Positions 1-5,892 are shown, numbered from the stretch's first letter. The stretch is 10,698 nt of DNA from Desulfotignum sp. (GCA_011390235.1 JAABSS010000436.1:1-10698), one strand, 5' to 3'. The notes: generated by a model not told the origin, from the letters alone. Numbers and translations are program-made.

Positions 1-196
1 CGGTTTCAAGGGACTGGTCTGCAAACCCGCCCCCGCCCCTGGCACTTGCAATGGCATCTGCCCAGGGTACATAGGGCTTGATATCCAGTATCGGCGTGTC
101 ATCCAGAATGTCTACCCCCAGAAGGTGCAGCTTCGTTCCATTCCGGGTGTATTCGATGGATGCAAGCTTTACTGCTGACAAGCCGATGGGGTTGGG
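1..196 (-). pseudogene. trmO: C-terminal part of split trmO (tsaA/yaeB), tRNA m6t6A37 methyltransferase
   Basis: TrmO N-methylates t6A at position 37 of certain tRNAs using SAM. The reverse strand reads PNPIGLSAVKLASIEYT, then LHLLGVDILDDTPILDIKPYVPWADAIASA in two adjoining blocks, matching the end of the TsaA core domain (PNPIG, LDxxDGTPxxDIKPYxP). The first recognisable codon is the CCC of PNP at 196. Upstream of it the frame reads FYFFLT, which is not TrmO; the normal GVFATRSPFR stretch is instead found at about 2110-2078. An ATG at 241 could in principle start a short product, but it would lack more than a third of the domain and has no good ribosome binding site. The visible part is free of stops and continues past the left edge, so I cannot see its end. 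I call it the 3' piece of an interrupted gene. Confidence 0.8.
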
Positions 197-202
197 GGTG
201 AG

Positions 203-222
203 GAAAAAATAAAATTTACCAA
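203..222 (+). repeat. Left terminal inverted repeat of the cassette
   Basis: It starts GAAAAAATAAA and ends TTTACCAA. Read inward, it matches the inward reading of the right end (GAAAAACTAAA..TTACCAA) at 17 of 20 positions without gaps; identity stops beyond the final AA. It lies 6 nt from the first recognisable trmO codon. Confidence 0.7.
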
Positions 223-368
223 TATCATAAGTCAACAGCATGGGATATCAACAGCCAATTTTTTAATACCTTTCACACGCTTAATCATGGTTTTTCAATG
301 GGATTTGACCATCTATATAAATGTCTTTGCTCGACGAGCCCATGCTTATCTTCTGGATATGAAAAAAA

Positions 369-437
369 TTGCATTGTATTTGTTGCATTGTTTTGGAAAA
401 TGGTTTACCAGGTATTACGGAATGTGCTACATTGTAG
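369..437 (+). promoter_or_regulatory. Direct repeat and palindrome upstream of the methyltransferase
   Basis: The AT-rich stretch ahead of the methyltransferase contains TTGCATTGT twice (369-377 and 383-391, 14-nt period) and the palindrome CTACATTGTAG (427-437), which shares the core CATTGT. No clear -35/-10 pair was found. The repeats could be an operator or activator site for the gene starting at 490, but no regulator is encoded nearby, so the role is a guess. Confidence 0.3.
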
Positions 438-489
438 GTGTTTGTCATAATCTGATAGAGTAAATGAGAAAAATATATTGAGGTTTTTT

Positions 490-1353
490 ATGGCTGAAAA
501 ACAGGTTCGCAATCTGCAAATGGGCAAGTGAGATCTTGGGCAGAGTTCTGGCAGTGGTCAGACAGAAATTTTTCCGACAGGCCTGACGGTCAAGGATCAG
601 CGTGAGCCCGGGGTCTTCAATTACAAGGAAAAGGCGAAAATTTCCAGGGCAATTCAGGCAAAATATGAGCAGGTGGCTGCTACGGCGGCAGGCAACTTCA
701 AATACGAAACCGGCAGGAGTGGAGCCCGCACTCTTGGGTATGAACCGGAAATTATAGGGAAAATGCTGGACGAGGTGCTTGAGTCCTTTTGCGGGGTCGG
801 TAATCCTTTTAGGATTCGGGCGCTGCAACGGGGAGAGAGAGTCCTCGATGTCGGTTGCGGAGCCGGTTTTGACCTCATTGTCGCCCGTCATAAGGTGGGG
901 GATGACGGCAGGGTCTGCGGTGTTGATTTGAGCGCCGAGATGCTTGCCAAAGCTCAGCGGAATTTTGATTGCGTAGGCATAAAAGATATCGAAACAAGGC
1001 AGGTATCCTCCGAAATACTTCCTTATGACGACCACAGCTTTGACACGGTGATTTCCAACGGAGTCATCAATCTCTCACCGGCAAAGGTCGAACTTTTTGG
1101 CGAGATTTTTAGGGTATTGAAGCCCGGCGGGAGACTGCAGATAGCCGATATTGTGCTTGATGCAGAGGCGCAATCTTACGGGGCAACCAGCCTGGAAGCA
1201 TGGACGCAATGAGTAGGCGGCGCCATCTCCGTGCGGGATCAAATCGAACTCATGGAAAAGGCCGGTTTTGCGGAAGCAGAATGTGTGGCAAAAACCAACA
1301 CGAAAACGGCGGATTACACCGTTGGAGCCCACTTTTTGGCTAAGCGCCCTTGA
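490..1353 (+). CDS. ArsM/UbiE-like SAM methyltransferase, probable selenoprotein (UGA at codons 14 and 241)
   Basis: This is a class I SAM-dependent methyltransferase related to arsenite methyltransferases; 287 residues if both UGAs are decoded. The ATG at 490 has TGAGG 6 nt upstream. Motif I LDVGCGAGF is at residues 119-127, the acidic-loop region GVDLSAEM at 144-151, ISNGVINLSP near 188-197 and LKPGGRL at 210-216. FCGVGNP (Cys101) takes the place of the GCGNP stretch of ArsM. The frame is open throughout apart from UGA at 529-531 and 1210-1212. The second gives EAWTQ-U-VGGAI, where relatives have a conserved Cys before (A/G)GA, one of the arsenic-binding Cys of ArsM in family knowledge. Both UGAs are followed by SECIS-like hairpins. 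The only start between the UGAs, GTG 673, would remove the N-terminal helices. SNGVINLSP has Gly where ArsM usually has Cys, and the C-terminus (YTVGAHFLAKRP) is short without the extra ArsM domain, so the substrate may not be arsenite. Nonsense mutation is the alternative to Sec. Confidence 0.8.
545..563 (+). promoter_or_regulatory. Candidate SECIS hairpin for UGA 529
   Basis: TCTGGC (547-552) pairs with GGTCAGA (557-562 used) to give a 6-bp stem with one G-U pair. The apical loop is AGTG (553-556), with G in second position. G545 can pair with C563 across a bulged U546. The loop begins 21 nt after the UGA. A short stem, a G in the first two loop positions and this distance fit bacterial SECIS rules as I know them. 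Folding was done by eye. Confidence 0.5.
1225..1239 (+). promoter_or_regulatory. Candidate SECIS hairpin for UGA 1210
   Basis: ATCTC (1225-1229) pairs with GGGAT (1235-1239), one G-U included, leaving the loop CGTGC (1230-1234) with G in second position. The loop starts 17 nt after the UGA, inside the usual bacterial window. The stem is only 5 bp, so support is moderate; the hairpin was found by eye. Confidence 0.5.
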
Positions 1354-1374
1354 AAAAAAGGCTGCAGGGATGAT

Positions 1375-1743
1375 TCAAGGGCCGGTGGTATCGTCAAGAA
1401 TCGAGGCAAGGGTAAATTTGTGCATTTTGTCTTCTATGTCCATCTGCATCATACTGATCAGCTTTAGGAAATAGATGTTTACGCCTGCAGCTTCGATTAC
1501 GTCGCTCAGTTCCGTGGTGTCATATCGAGGTGAAAAGTCTTGCGGTCTTCAATGCCGCAGTATATCTCCTGAAGATATATCAGATCGGACGCTGGCGAGA
1601 ACATATATATTTTTCCCCATATTTTCAAGGGCAATTTGCGCAGTGGCGAAGAATGTGCCAAATATTCCTCCAAGGCGATCAGGATGCGATATGCAATTCT
1701 TAAATGACCTGGCAATTGATGCCCATAATTTTGGTGTGTCCAC
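1375..1743 (-). CDS. DsrE-like protein with in-frame UGA at codon 65, possible selenoprotein
   Basis: The minus strand encodes an apparent DsrE/DsrF-type fold (small sulfur-transfer or redox proteins). SHPDRLGGIFGTFFATAQ followed by IALENMGKNIYVLAS matches the conserved DPxRA..A..AL.MG..V.VF stretch, and AAGVNIYFLKLISMMQMDIE matches the late AGV.VY...S....I strand-helix. UGA at 1551-1549 lies between them (DILRH-U-RPQDFSPRYD) and the frame continues coherently to TGA at 1377-1375, giving 122 residues, near the usual DsrE size. The canonical Cys after the late VY strand is absent (FLKLIS), so U65 would be the main chalcogen residue. GTG 1743 is the only start found in frame, it lacks a ribosome binding site, and the N-terminal strand is atypical, so the start is uncertain. 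It converges on the methyltransferase with a 21-nt gap. No convincing SECIS was seen, so a decayed gene remains possible. Confidence 0.55.
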
Positions 1744-1996
1744 CAGAGCAGACTGTTTCGGTACAGAGAAAAACAGTGAATTTGAAGTTGCCTCTCTCGT
1801 TGATGGGAAGGCTATTGCTTCGGTGTATCCGGCTTTGGAAAAAGATTATGGTGTGACCACCATGGAGAAAGCAGCCTCCGCCTCCGCGTTGTATAGTAGG
1901 ATAAGAAAAATCAAGGTAAGAAATCATGGTTTCTGCTGTTTTTCGAGTTCCCAGGATGACCATATATTATGTTTACAAAAGTGTTCAGCTATTTGA
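1691..1996 (+). CDS. Doubtful ORF of unknown function, possibly a gene fragment
   Basis: From ATG 1691 the plus strand reads MQFLNDLAIDAHNFGVSTR and later VASLVDGKAIASVYPALEK and DYGVTTMEKAASASALYS, with a protein-like mix of charged and hydrophobic residues, then deteriorates into a Cys- and Ser-rich tail. I do not recognise it. It overlaps the possible start of the DsrE-like gene on the other strand with wobble positions facing each other, an arrangement that readily yields spurious ORFs. No ribosome binding site precedes it. It could be the end of a decayed gene, or merely the antisense of the DsrE upstream region. Confidence 0.2.
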   Translation: MQFLNDLAIDAHNFGVSTRADCFGTEKNSEFEVASLVDGKAIASVYPALEKDYGVTTMEKAASASALYSRIRKIKVRNHGFCCFSSSQDDHILCLQKCSAI

Positions 1997-2044
1997 TCAA
2001 TATATAAAATTTCTCGTCTCTTTTATCGGATATGAATAGATCGC

Positions 2045-2064
2045 TTGGTAATATTTAGTTTTTC
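2045..2064 (-). repeat. Right terminal inverted repeat of the cassette
   Basis: On the minus strand it reads GAAAAACTAAATA followed by TTACCAA, the partner of 203-222 with three mismatches. It lies 13 nt from the AGA codon that ends the recognisable N-terminal half of trmO. The sequence is A-rich, which raises the odds of chance similarity, but the shared TTACCAA and the placement exactly at both trmO breakpoints argue against chance. Confidence 0.7.
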
Positions 2065-2077
2065 TATGTACCTTGGA

Positions 2078-2360
2078 TCTGAAAGGGGATCTTGTGGCAA
2101 ACACCCCTGCTTTTTTATTGCCCCCAAGCCGAGGCGGCCGCATCAGGGCAGTCCATTTTTAGGCCAGGGCCTGGTGAAATATGAACACCAGCTACACATG
2201 GGAAAACCCCTCCAGATGGCGTACTGCACCTGTACAGGCAAATTCCGGGTGAAACACAAGGCGCCTTGGTGAGGTGTCAACCAAATTCATCTGTCTGGGG
2301 ATGCCAACTTTTTTTGAAACAGATATAGAGGGTAGGGATGGGTTCAAATGTGTATGCCAC
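2078..2360 (-). pseudogene. trmO: N-terminal half of split trmO (tsaA/yaeB)
   Basis: The minus strand carries the first part of a TrmO protein in E. coli YaeB order: AYTFEPIPTLYICFKK, then GIPRQMNLVDTSPRR, VFHPEFACTGAVRHLEGFSHV, LVFIFHQALA, MRPPRLGGNKKAGVFATRSPFR (pieces separated here by lesions or my line breaks). Lesions are visible. The frame shifts within the run of seven T (plus strand 2309-2315). A TAG at 2194-2192 stands where GFSHVW normally has Trp, which needs a single G-to-A change. A TAA lies at 2161-2159. Homology ends after SPFR at 2078, 13 nt from the cassette end; PNPIG resumes at 196. GTG 2360 is a plausible original start. It sits 66 nt downstream of the transporter gene on the same strand. 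Confidence 0.85.
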
Positions 2361-2426
2361 TGCAAGCCTGCCATGGATTCAGGTTACTTGAAAATGGCCG
2401 GCTAAAAGAGATGGGTGCTGCAATAT

Positions 2427-2861
2427 TTACCGCATGGCCAGCCATATGCCCAGAAGCATGACAAGCATGCCGGATATCCGGGAAAGGCTGATCTGTCTGA
2501 TTTCCGCTCCGAACAGGCCGAACTGGTCAATCACAGCCGCTGTCATGAACTGGGCCGCCACCATAATGGTGAATGCCGGCACCAGGCCCAGGCGGGGAAC
2601 ACTGTAGCCGATGGCAGCGATGAGCACCAGGCCTATGGGGCCAGCAAGAAGGGTGTACCAGGGAACCAGGGTTAAGCCTGATAAATTCCCGCCCCGTAAA
2701 AGGATCATGATAATGCCGATCATAAATCCCCCACCGCCATAAGTGACAAAGACGCTTTCAAGGGTCCCCACATTTTTGTCAATGCTTCCCATCAGCTGTC
2801 CCTGCAGGGCCACGGCAACACCGCCGATGGCTGCTATGATTACCAGATATATGAAATTCAC
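2427..2861 (-). CDS. Small DMT-superfamily transporter, YdcZ (DUF606) type
   Basis: This 144-residue integral membrane protein appears to have five hydrophobic segments and belongs to the YdcZ-type half-length drug/metabolite transporters, which are thought to act as dimers or pairs. It begins FIYLVIIAAIGGVAVALQGQ, shows a glycine-rich YGGGGFMIGIIMI segment, PWYTLLAGPIGLVLIAAIGY, then LGLVPAFTIMVAAQF and a last helix SGMLVMLLGIWLAMR. I chose GTG 2861 because GGAG lies 7 nt upstream and the protein then starts directly with the first helix as in relatives. Upstream ATGs at 2927 and 2903 lack such a site and would add a polar tail. The substrate is unknown. Confidence 0.75.
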   Translation of the reverse strand: MNFIYLVIIAAIGGVAVALQGQLMGSIDKNVGTLESVFVTYGGGGFMIGIIMILLRGGNLSGLTLVPWYTLLAGPIGLVLIAAIGYSVPRLGLVPAFTIMVAAQFMTAAVIDQFGLFGAEIRQISLSRISGMLVMLLGIWLAMR

Positions 2862-3056
2862 CTTCCTGCTCCTTTGCTGAAACATCGGCCTGTTTTCTGT
2901 CATTGTGGTGCCTGTGCCTGATTTCATGGATTTTTAATCACCCAACTACTACTAAAAAAAATGCCCAAAATCAAGCGGTTCAGGTTTCTCTTTTCATCTG
3001 ATGTTTCTTGCGGTATTTTACATGCCATCATATTCGGCCAAAACAAGGAGGCGATA

Positions 3057-3905
3057 ATGAGAGTGTTATTTATTCTGGTGGCAGCATCCCTGATTTTTCT
3101 GGTGGGATTGTATTTTTTTTCCCGCAGATTGTTGTATTTTCCTGTGCCTGTTACACCGGAAAGGCTGGCATATATCAAAACCAGGATACCGGGGGTGGAG
3201 GAAATCCAGATCCCGGTGGAAAATAAAGTGGTGCTCCATGGCTGGTTTTTAAAAAAAGACCTGACCGGTCTGCCCACCATATTTTATTTCGGGGGCAATG
3301 CAGAAGAGGTGTCGTTGAATCTGGAGGAGTATGCTGCAAAATTGTCTGCCAATGTGGTTTTGATGAATTACAGAGGATACGGTTTGAGCACGGGATCACC
3401 AGCTGAAAACCATCTCAAGTCTGATGCCCTGGCCATCTATGACCATATGGCTGACCAGCTTGGACTTGATCCAGAAAAAAGTGTGGCCTGGGGCCGGAGC
3501 ATAGGCTCTTCCATGGCTGCCTACCTGGCCCTGGAACGGGGTCTGGGCAGGCTGATTCTCACCTGTCCTTTTGACAGTATCCAGAATGTGGCTGCCGCCT
3601 ATTACCCCGCCTGGCTGGTGAATCTGGTACTGCAGGACCGGCACCGCATTATTGATTTTTCCGCTGATATCCGGTCTTCCACTCTGGTGCTGGCATCTAT
3701 GGAAGACGGGGTCATTCCCATCCACACTACCCGGAACCTGTTTGACAGCCTGACCTGTCCTAAAAAAATGGCCTATATCCCCGGGGCAGGCCACAATACC
3801 ATATCCATGTTTGATGCCTATTATGAGACGATAAACCGGTTTTTAAACAAAGATCCCGGGCCTGTAAAGTTATTGGAGCAGCCGGCATCAACAAAAAGTT
3901 TTTGA
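3057..3905 (+). CDS. Membrane-anchored alpha/beta hydrolase, Bem46/ABHD13-like
   Basis: A serine hydrolase of the alpha/beta fold, 282 residues, starting at ATG 3057 behind a strong AAGGAGG. Residues 1-22 form one hydrophobic segment followed by RR, typical of a signal anchor, so the catalytic domain probably faces the periplasm (inference). FYFGGNAE near 76-83 is the oxyanion region, NYRGYGLSTGSP at 104-115 is typical of the Bem46 group, GRSIGS carries the nucleophile Ser148, MEDGVIP the acid Asp217 and GAGHN the base His246. The triad is complete. Substrates in this group are poorly known. The gene stands alone, divergent from the transporter at 2861, and its stop codon lies inside the -35 box of the dodecin promoter. 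Confidence 0.85.
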   Translation: MRVLFILVAASLIFLVGLYFFSRRLLYFPVPVTPERLAYIKTRIPGVEEIQIPVENKVVLHGWFLKKDLTGLPTIFYFGGNAEEVSLNLEEYAAKLSANVVLMNYRGYGLSTGSPAENHLKSDALAIYDHMADQLGLDPEKSVAWGRSIGSSMAAYLALERGLGRLILTCPFDSIQNVAAAYYPAWLVNLVLQDRHRIIDFSADIRSSTLVLASMEDGVIPIHTTRNLFDSLTCPKKMAYIPGAGHNTISMFDAYYETINRFLNKDPGPVKLLEQPASTKSF

Positions 3906-3929
3906 CATCCAGGCGGATTATTATATAAT
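3902..3929 (+). promoter_or_regulatory. Sigma-70 promoter for dodecin
   Basis: A perfect TTGACA (3902-3907) and a perfect TATAAT (3924-3929) are separated by 16 nt. The -35 overlaps the TGA of the hydrolase gene. The predicted start near 3936 gives a leader of about 97 nt before the dodecin ATG. Two exact hexamers at near-optimal spacing indicate strong, probably constitutive expression. Confidence 0.8.
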
Positions 3930-4032
3930 CAAATATCAGTGTTGAATCTCATTCTGGTCTGTTTTATTGCCTGCTATTCATCTCCTGCTCCCACAGCCTG
4001 CTTTTTTTTAATTCTTTTTCAAGGAGGGTATT

Positions 4033-4242
4033 ATGAGCGAAAGTGTCTACAAAATTATCGATCTTGTTGGATCCAGCACCACATCCTGGGAAGATGCAGC
4101 CAACCAAGCCATTGCAAAAGCGTCCGGTTCCCTGCGTGATCTGAGAATCGCGGAGGTCAAGAAGCTGGATGTGAAAATTGAAGAGGGCAAGCCTGCCCGG
4201 TTTCGTACCAATCTCAGGTTGTCCTTTAAATACCAGGATTAA
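4033..4242 (+). CDS. Dodecin-family protein
   Basis: A 69-residue dodecin, a small protein that forms hollow dodecamers and in characterised members stores flavin. It starts at ATG 4033 after AAGGAGG. The family pattern is complete: VYKIIDLVGSS strand, helix TSWEDAANQAIAKAS, strand LRDLRIAEVKKLDVKI, and the final RTNLRLSFKYQD strand. The Trp that stacks on flavin in typical dodecins (as in LRNLDWFEV) is replaced by Ile39 in LRDLRIAEV; the only Trp is W19 in TSWEDA. This places it in the common Trp-less subgroup, whose ligand may differ. It has its own strong promoter and no operon partner. Confidence 0.9.
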   Translation: MSESVYKIIDLVGSSTTSWEDAANQAIAKASGSLRDLRIAEVKKLDVKIEEGKPARFRTNLRLSFKYQD

Positions 4243-4526
4243 CCAGGTCCAAAAATCAAAGGTCCGGAGCCGGCCCCTGCCCCTAAAATCTGGTTGTGGC
4301 TGGTTTCCGGATACCCCGGTCATCCGCAGACCTTCTGCTTTTGATCAGAGGTGTGTGGTATGTGCAGTGTCTCTAAAGGCAGTCACGGTATGCCCCGTCG
4401 CTAAACGCCTGTTTGCTCACTATCATGCGCCATGCGGATAACCAGCCGGCATGCAGGGGGTGTCTGTAAAAAGCAGCGAAAAAAAAATGATTGCAAGTGT
4501 CTTTAAAGAAGCGCTATACCATCTTG

Positions 4527-5144
4527 ATGATACATTTTATAACCATGGGTCTGGTGCTGGGGCTGTCAGCCGGACTTGCGCCGGGGCCGCTGCTGACCCT
4601 GGTGGTGTCTGAGACCTTAAGGCAGAATGCGGGGGCCGGCATCCGGGTGGCACTGGCTCCTTTGATCAGTGATCTGCCCATTATCCTGGTGTCGGTGGGT
4701 ATTTTGTCCACCATGTCGGATTTTAAAGCGGTGCTGGGTGCAATCTCCCTTGTGGGCGGAGGGGTGGTGTTCCGCATGGGGTTCAAGGGGCTGCAGACCA
4801 AAGCACTGGTTATCAATGCGGATGTTTCAACGAACAACGCTCTGGCAAAGGGCGTTCTGGTGAATGTATTGAGCCCCCACCCGTATCTGTTCTGGATATC
4901 GGTGGGAGCTCCGGTGGTCCATCGGGCCATGGCTGTAAATGTGGTGGCAGCTGCGGGATTTGTTGCCGGTTTTTACCTGCTGCTGGTGGGATCAAAAGTG
5001 GGTCTGGCCCTTTTGGTGGGCCGGTCCAGGGCAGTTATCAAAGGCCGGGCCTATGTGTATACCATGCGCGGGCTGGGTTTGGCCCTGTGTGTTCTGGCCA
5101 TGATCCTGGTAAAAGACGGACTGACGCTTTTACATATCTTGTAG
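4527..5144 (+). CDS. LysE-family amino-acid/metabolite exporter
   Basis: A 205-residue membrane protein of the LysE/RhtB translocator superfamily, which exports amino acids or related metabolites. The N-terminus HFITMGLVLGLSAGLAPGPL carries the conserved APGP motif of the first helix; DLPIILVSVGIL follows, then NVLSPHPYLFWISVGAP, matching the N..NPK.. FW region, and two last helices. ATG 4527 fits the usual family start, although no strong ribosome binding site precedes it; an in-frame TTG at 4491 would add 12 polar residues. The substrate cannot be told. It converges on pspC with a 31-nt gap that shows no terminator hairpin. Confidence 0.8.
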   Translation: MIHFITMGLVLGLSAGLAPGPLLTLVVSETLRQNAGAGIRVALAPLISDLPIILVSVGILSTMSDFKAVLGAISLVGGGVVFRMGFKGLQTKALVINADVSTNNALAKGVLVNVLSPHPYLFWISVGAPVVHRAMAVNVVAAAGFVAGFYLLLVGSKVGLALLVGRSRAVIKGRAYVYTMRGLGLALCVLAMILVKDGLTLLHIL

Positions 5145-5175
5145 AAAAAAACAGCATTTGTAAAAATCTTGTGCC

Positions 5176-5613
5176 TTACAGGTCAAAATCCCGGGAAGTG
5201 ACCGTATGCTCCATGCGCTGGATCCGCTGGTCAATATTTTCAAATTTGCGTTTGATGCGCTGGAGAGCGGATTCTCTGGAGGTGGTATAGGACTGATAAA
5301 ACTCCTGGTCTTTTTCATCATGGAACGGGACCACAGGTTCGGGTTTTAAAATAAGTCCGGCTGCAATATACAGCACCCCCACCGGCCAGAAACCGGTAAA
5401 CAAAAAAATCAGAAAGGTAATCATCCGCACCCAGAAAACGCTCAAATTGAAATGTTCGGCCACCCCCCGGCACACCCCCATGAGTATGCCCCTTCTGGAC
5501 CGGTATATGCGGTGGTCCCCGGCAATATCATTGAGCTGGTCTTTGAATCTGGTATAATGGTTTCTGCACCGGGCATACCCGGATTTTTGTCTGCGCTTGT
5601 AATGGTATCTCAT
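5176..5613 (-). CDS. pspC: PspC-domain membrane protein
   Basis: PspC is the inner-membrane partner of the phage-shock response that senses envelope stress with PspB. The 145-residue product has a PspC domain at about residues 35-93: RIYRSRRGILMGVCRGVAEHF, then a hydrophobic hairpin VFWVRMITFLIFLF and PVGVLYIAAGLIL. The C-terminal helix (about 108-138, many Arg, Glu and Ile) can form a coiled coil. A basic N-terminal extension of about 34 residues precedes the domain. It starts 3 nt after the pspB stop, so it is translated in the same operon; AGGA lies upstream of the ATG. It is the last gene of the unit. Confidence 0.9.
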   Translation of the reverse strand: MRYHYKRRQKSGYARCRNHYTRFKDQLNDIAGDHRIYRSRRGILMGVCRGVAEHFNLSVFWVRMITFLIFLFTGFWPVGVLYIAAGLILKPEPVVPFHDEKDQEFYQSYTTSRESALQRIKRKFENIDQRIQRMEHTVTSRDFDL

Positions 5614-5616
5614 GTT

Positions 5617-5862
5617 TTACCGGTCCTTTTTTCTGCGTTCTATCAAGATGGTTTCCAAAGCTTCCACCCGCTCTTCCATTTTTGACAATCCATGGTAAAT
5701 ATCCTGGATCATCCGGGTTTCTTCATCCTGGGTCTTGCGGTCCTTTTTGTTGATGCCGCCGGTTTTGGCGGCCCGGATGATACCGATGACAATGAGTCCG
5801 ACAGTAGCCAGAAACAGGATGAATCCGCCCATGGCGATTCCGATGATTGTCGCACCATGCAT
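5617..5862 (-). CDS. pspB: PspB-like phage-shock protein
   Basis: This 81-residue protein has one N-terminal membrane helix (about residues 4-31, IIGIAMGGFILFLATVGLIV) and a charged C-terminal helix ending MIQDIYHGLSKMEERVEALETIL, the PspB leucine-zipper-like region. Size, topology and position between pspA and pspC match PspB, which works with PspC to recruit PspA to the membrane. GGGAGGG precedes the ATG by about 8 nt. It begins 30 nt after the pspA stop. Sequence similarity beyond the C-terminal helix is modest, but context makes the call firm. Confidence 0.85.
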   Translation of the reverse strand: MHGATIIGIAMGGFILFLATVGLIVIGIIRAAKTGGINKKDRKTQDEETRMIQDIYHGLSKMEERVEALETILIERRKKDR

Positions 5863-5892
5863 TATTAACGCCCTCCCCCTGATGTGGATAAT

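Larger units (their letters stand above)
203..2064. mobile_element. Putative transposase-less mobile cassette inserted in trmO
   Basis: This segment separates two halves of one trmO gene that belong to the same strand and join at consecutive motifs (SPFR and PNPIG). Its ends are 20-bp imperfect inverted repeats, placed 6 nt from the last recognisable trmO codon on the left and 13 nt from it on the right. Inside are a UGA-containing methyltransferase gene, a convergent UGA-containing DsrE-like gene and a doubtful ORF. I see no transposase or recombinase. Passenger genes between inverted repeats without a transposase match what has been called a mobile insertion cassette; membership of any known IS family is not recognised. 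TTGG occurs at both junctions (192-195 and 2073-2076) and might be what remains of a target duplication, but four bases prove little. The interruption is seen directly; mobility is inferred. Confidence 0.65.

Noticed and set aside
445..1035. Long minus-strand ORF opposite the methyltransferase
   Set aside because: No family resemblance; it is the complement of the real methyltransferase gene with its conserved SAM motifs.
1351..1353. Third UGA in the methyltransferase frame as a further selenocysteine
   Set aside because: The sequence after it has no family-like continuation, and the protein already ends with the family-typical VGAHFLAKRP.
2229..2268. Perfect palindromes CCTGTACAGG (2229-2238) and CAAGGCGCCTTG (2257-2268)
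   Set aside because: Both fall inside the degraded trmO coding sequence (ACTGAV and RRL region), so they are more likely chance products of codons than operators.
2045..2272. Plus-strand ORF from TTG 2045, containing a Cys-rich YCTCTGKF stretch
   Set aside because: It is the antisense of the N-terminal trmO remnant and begins inside the right terminal repeat; no family match or ribosome binding site.
2257..2330. Possible CRISPR or integron-like repeats in the 2.1-2.4 kb region
   Set aside because: No regularly spaced repeats and no cas or integrase gene; the region is explained by the trmO remnant.
4308..4326. Hairpin CGGAT..ATCCG after the dodecin gene
   Set aside because: No T-tract follows and the inner stem is poor, so it is not convincing as a terminator. 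The rest of 4243-4526 shows no gene, promoter or repeat that I can support.
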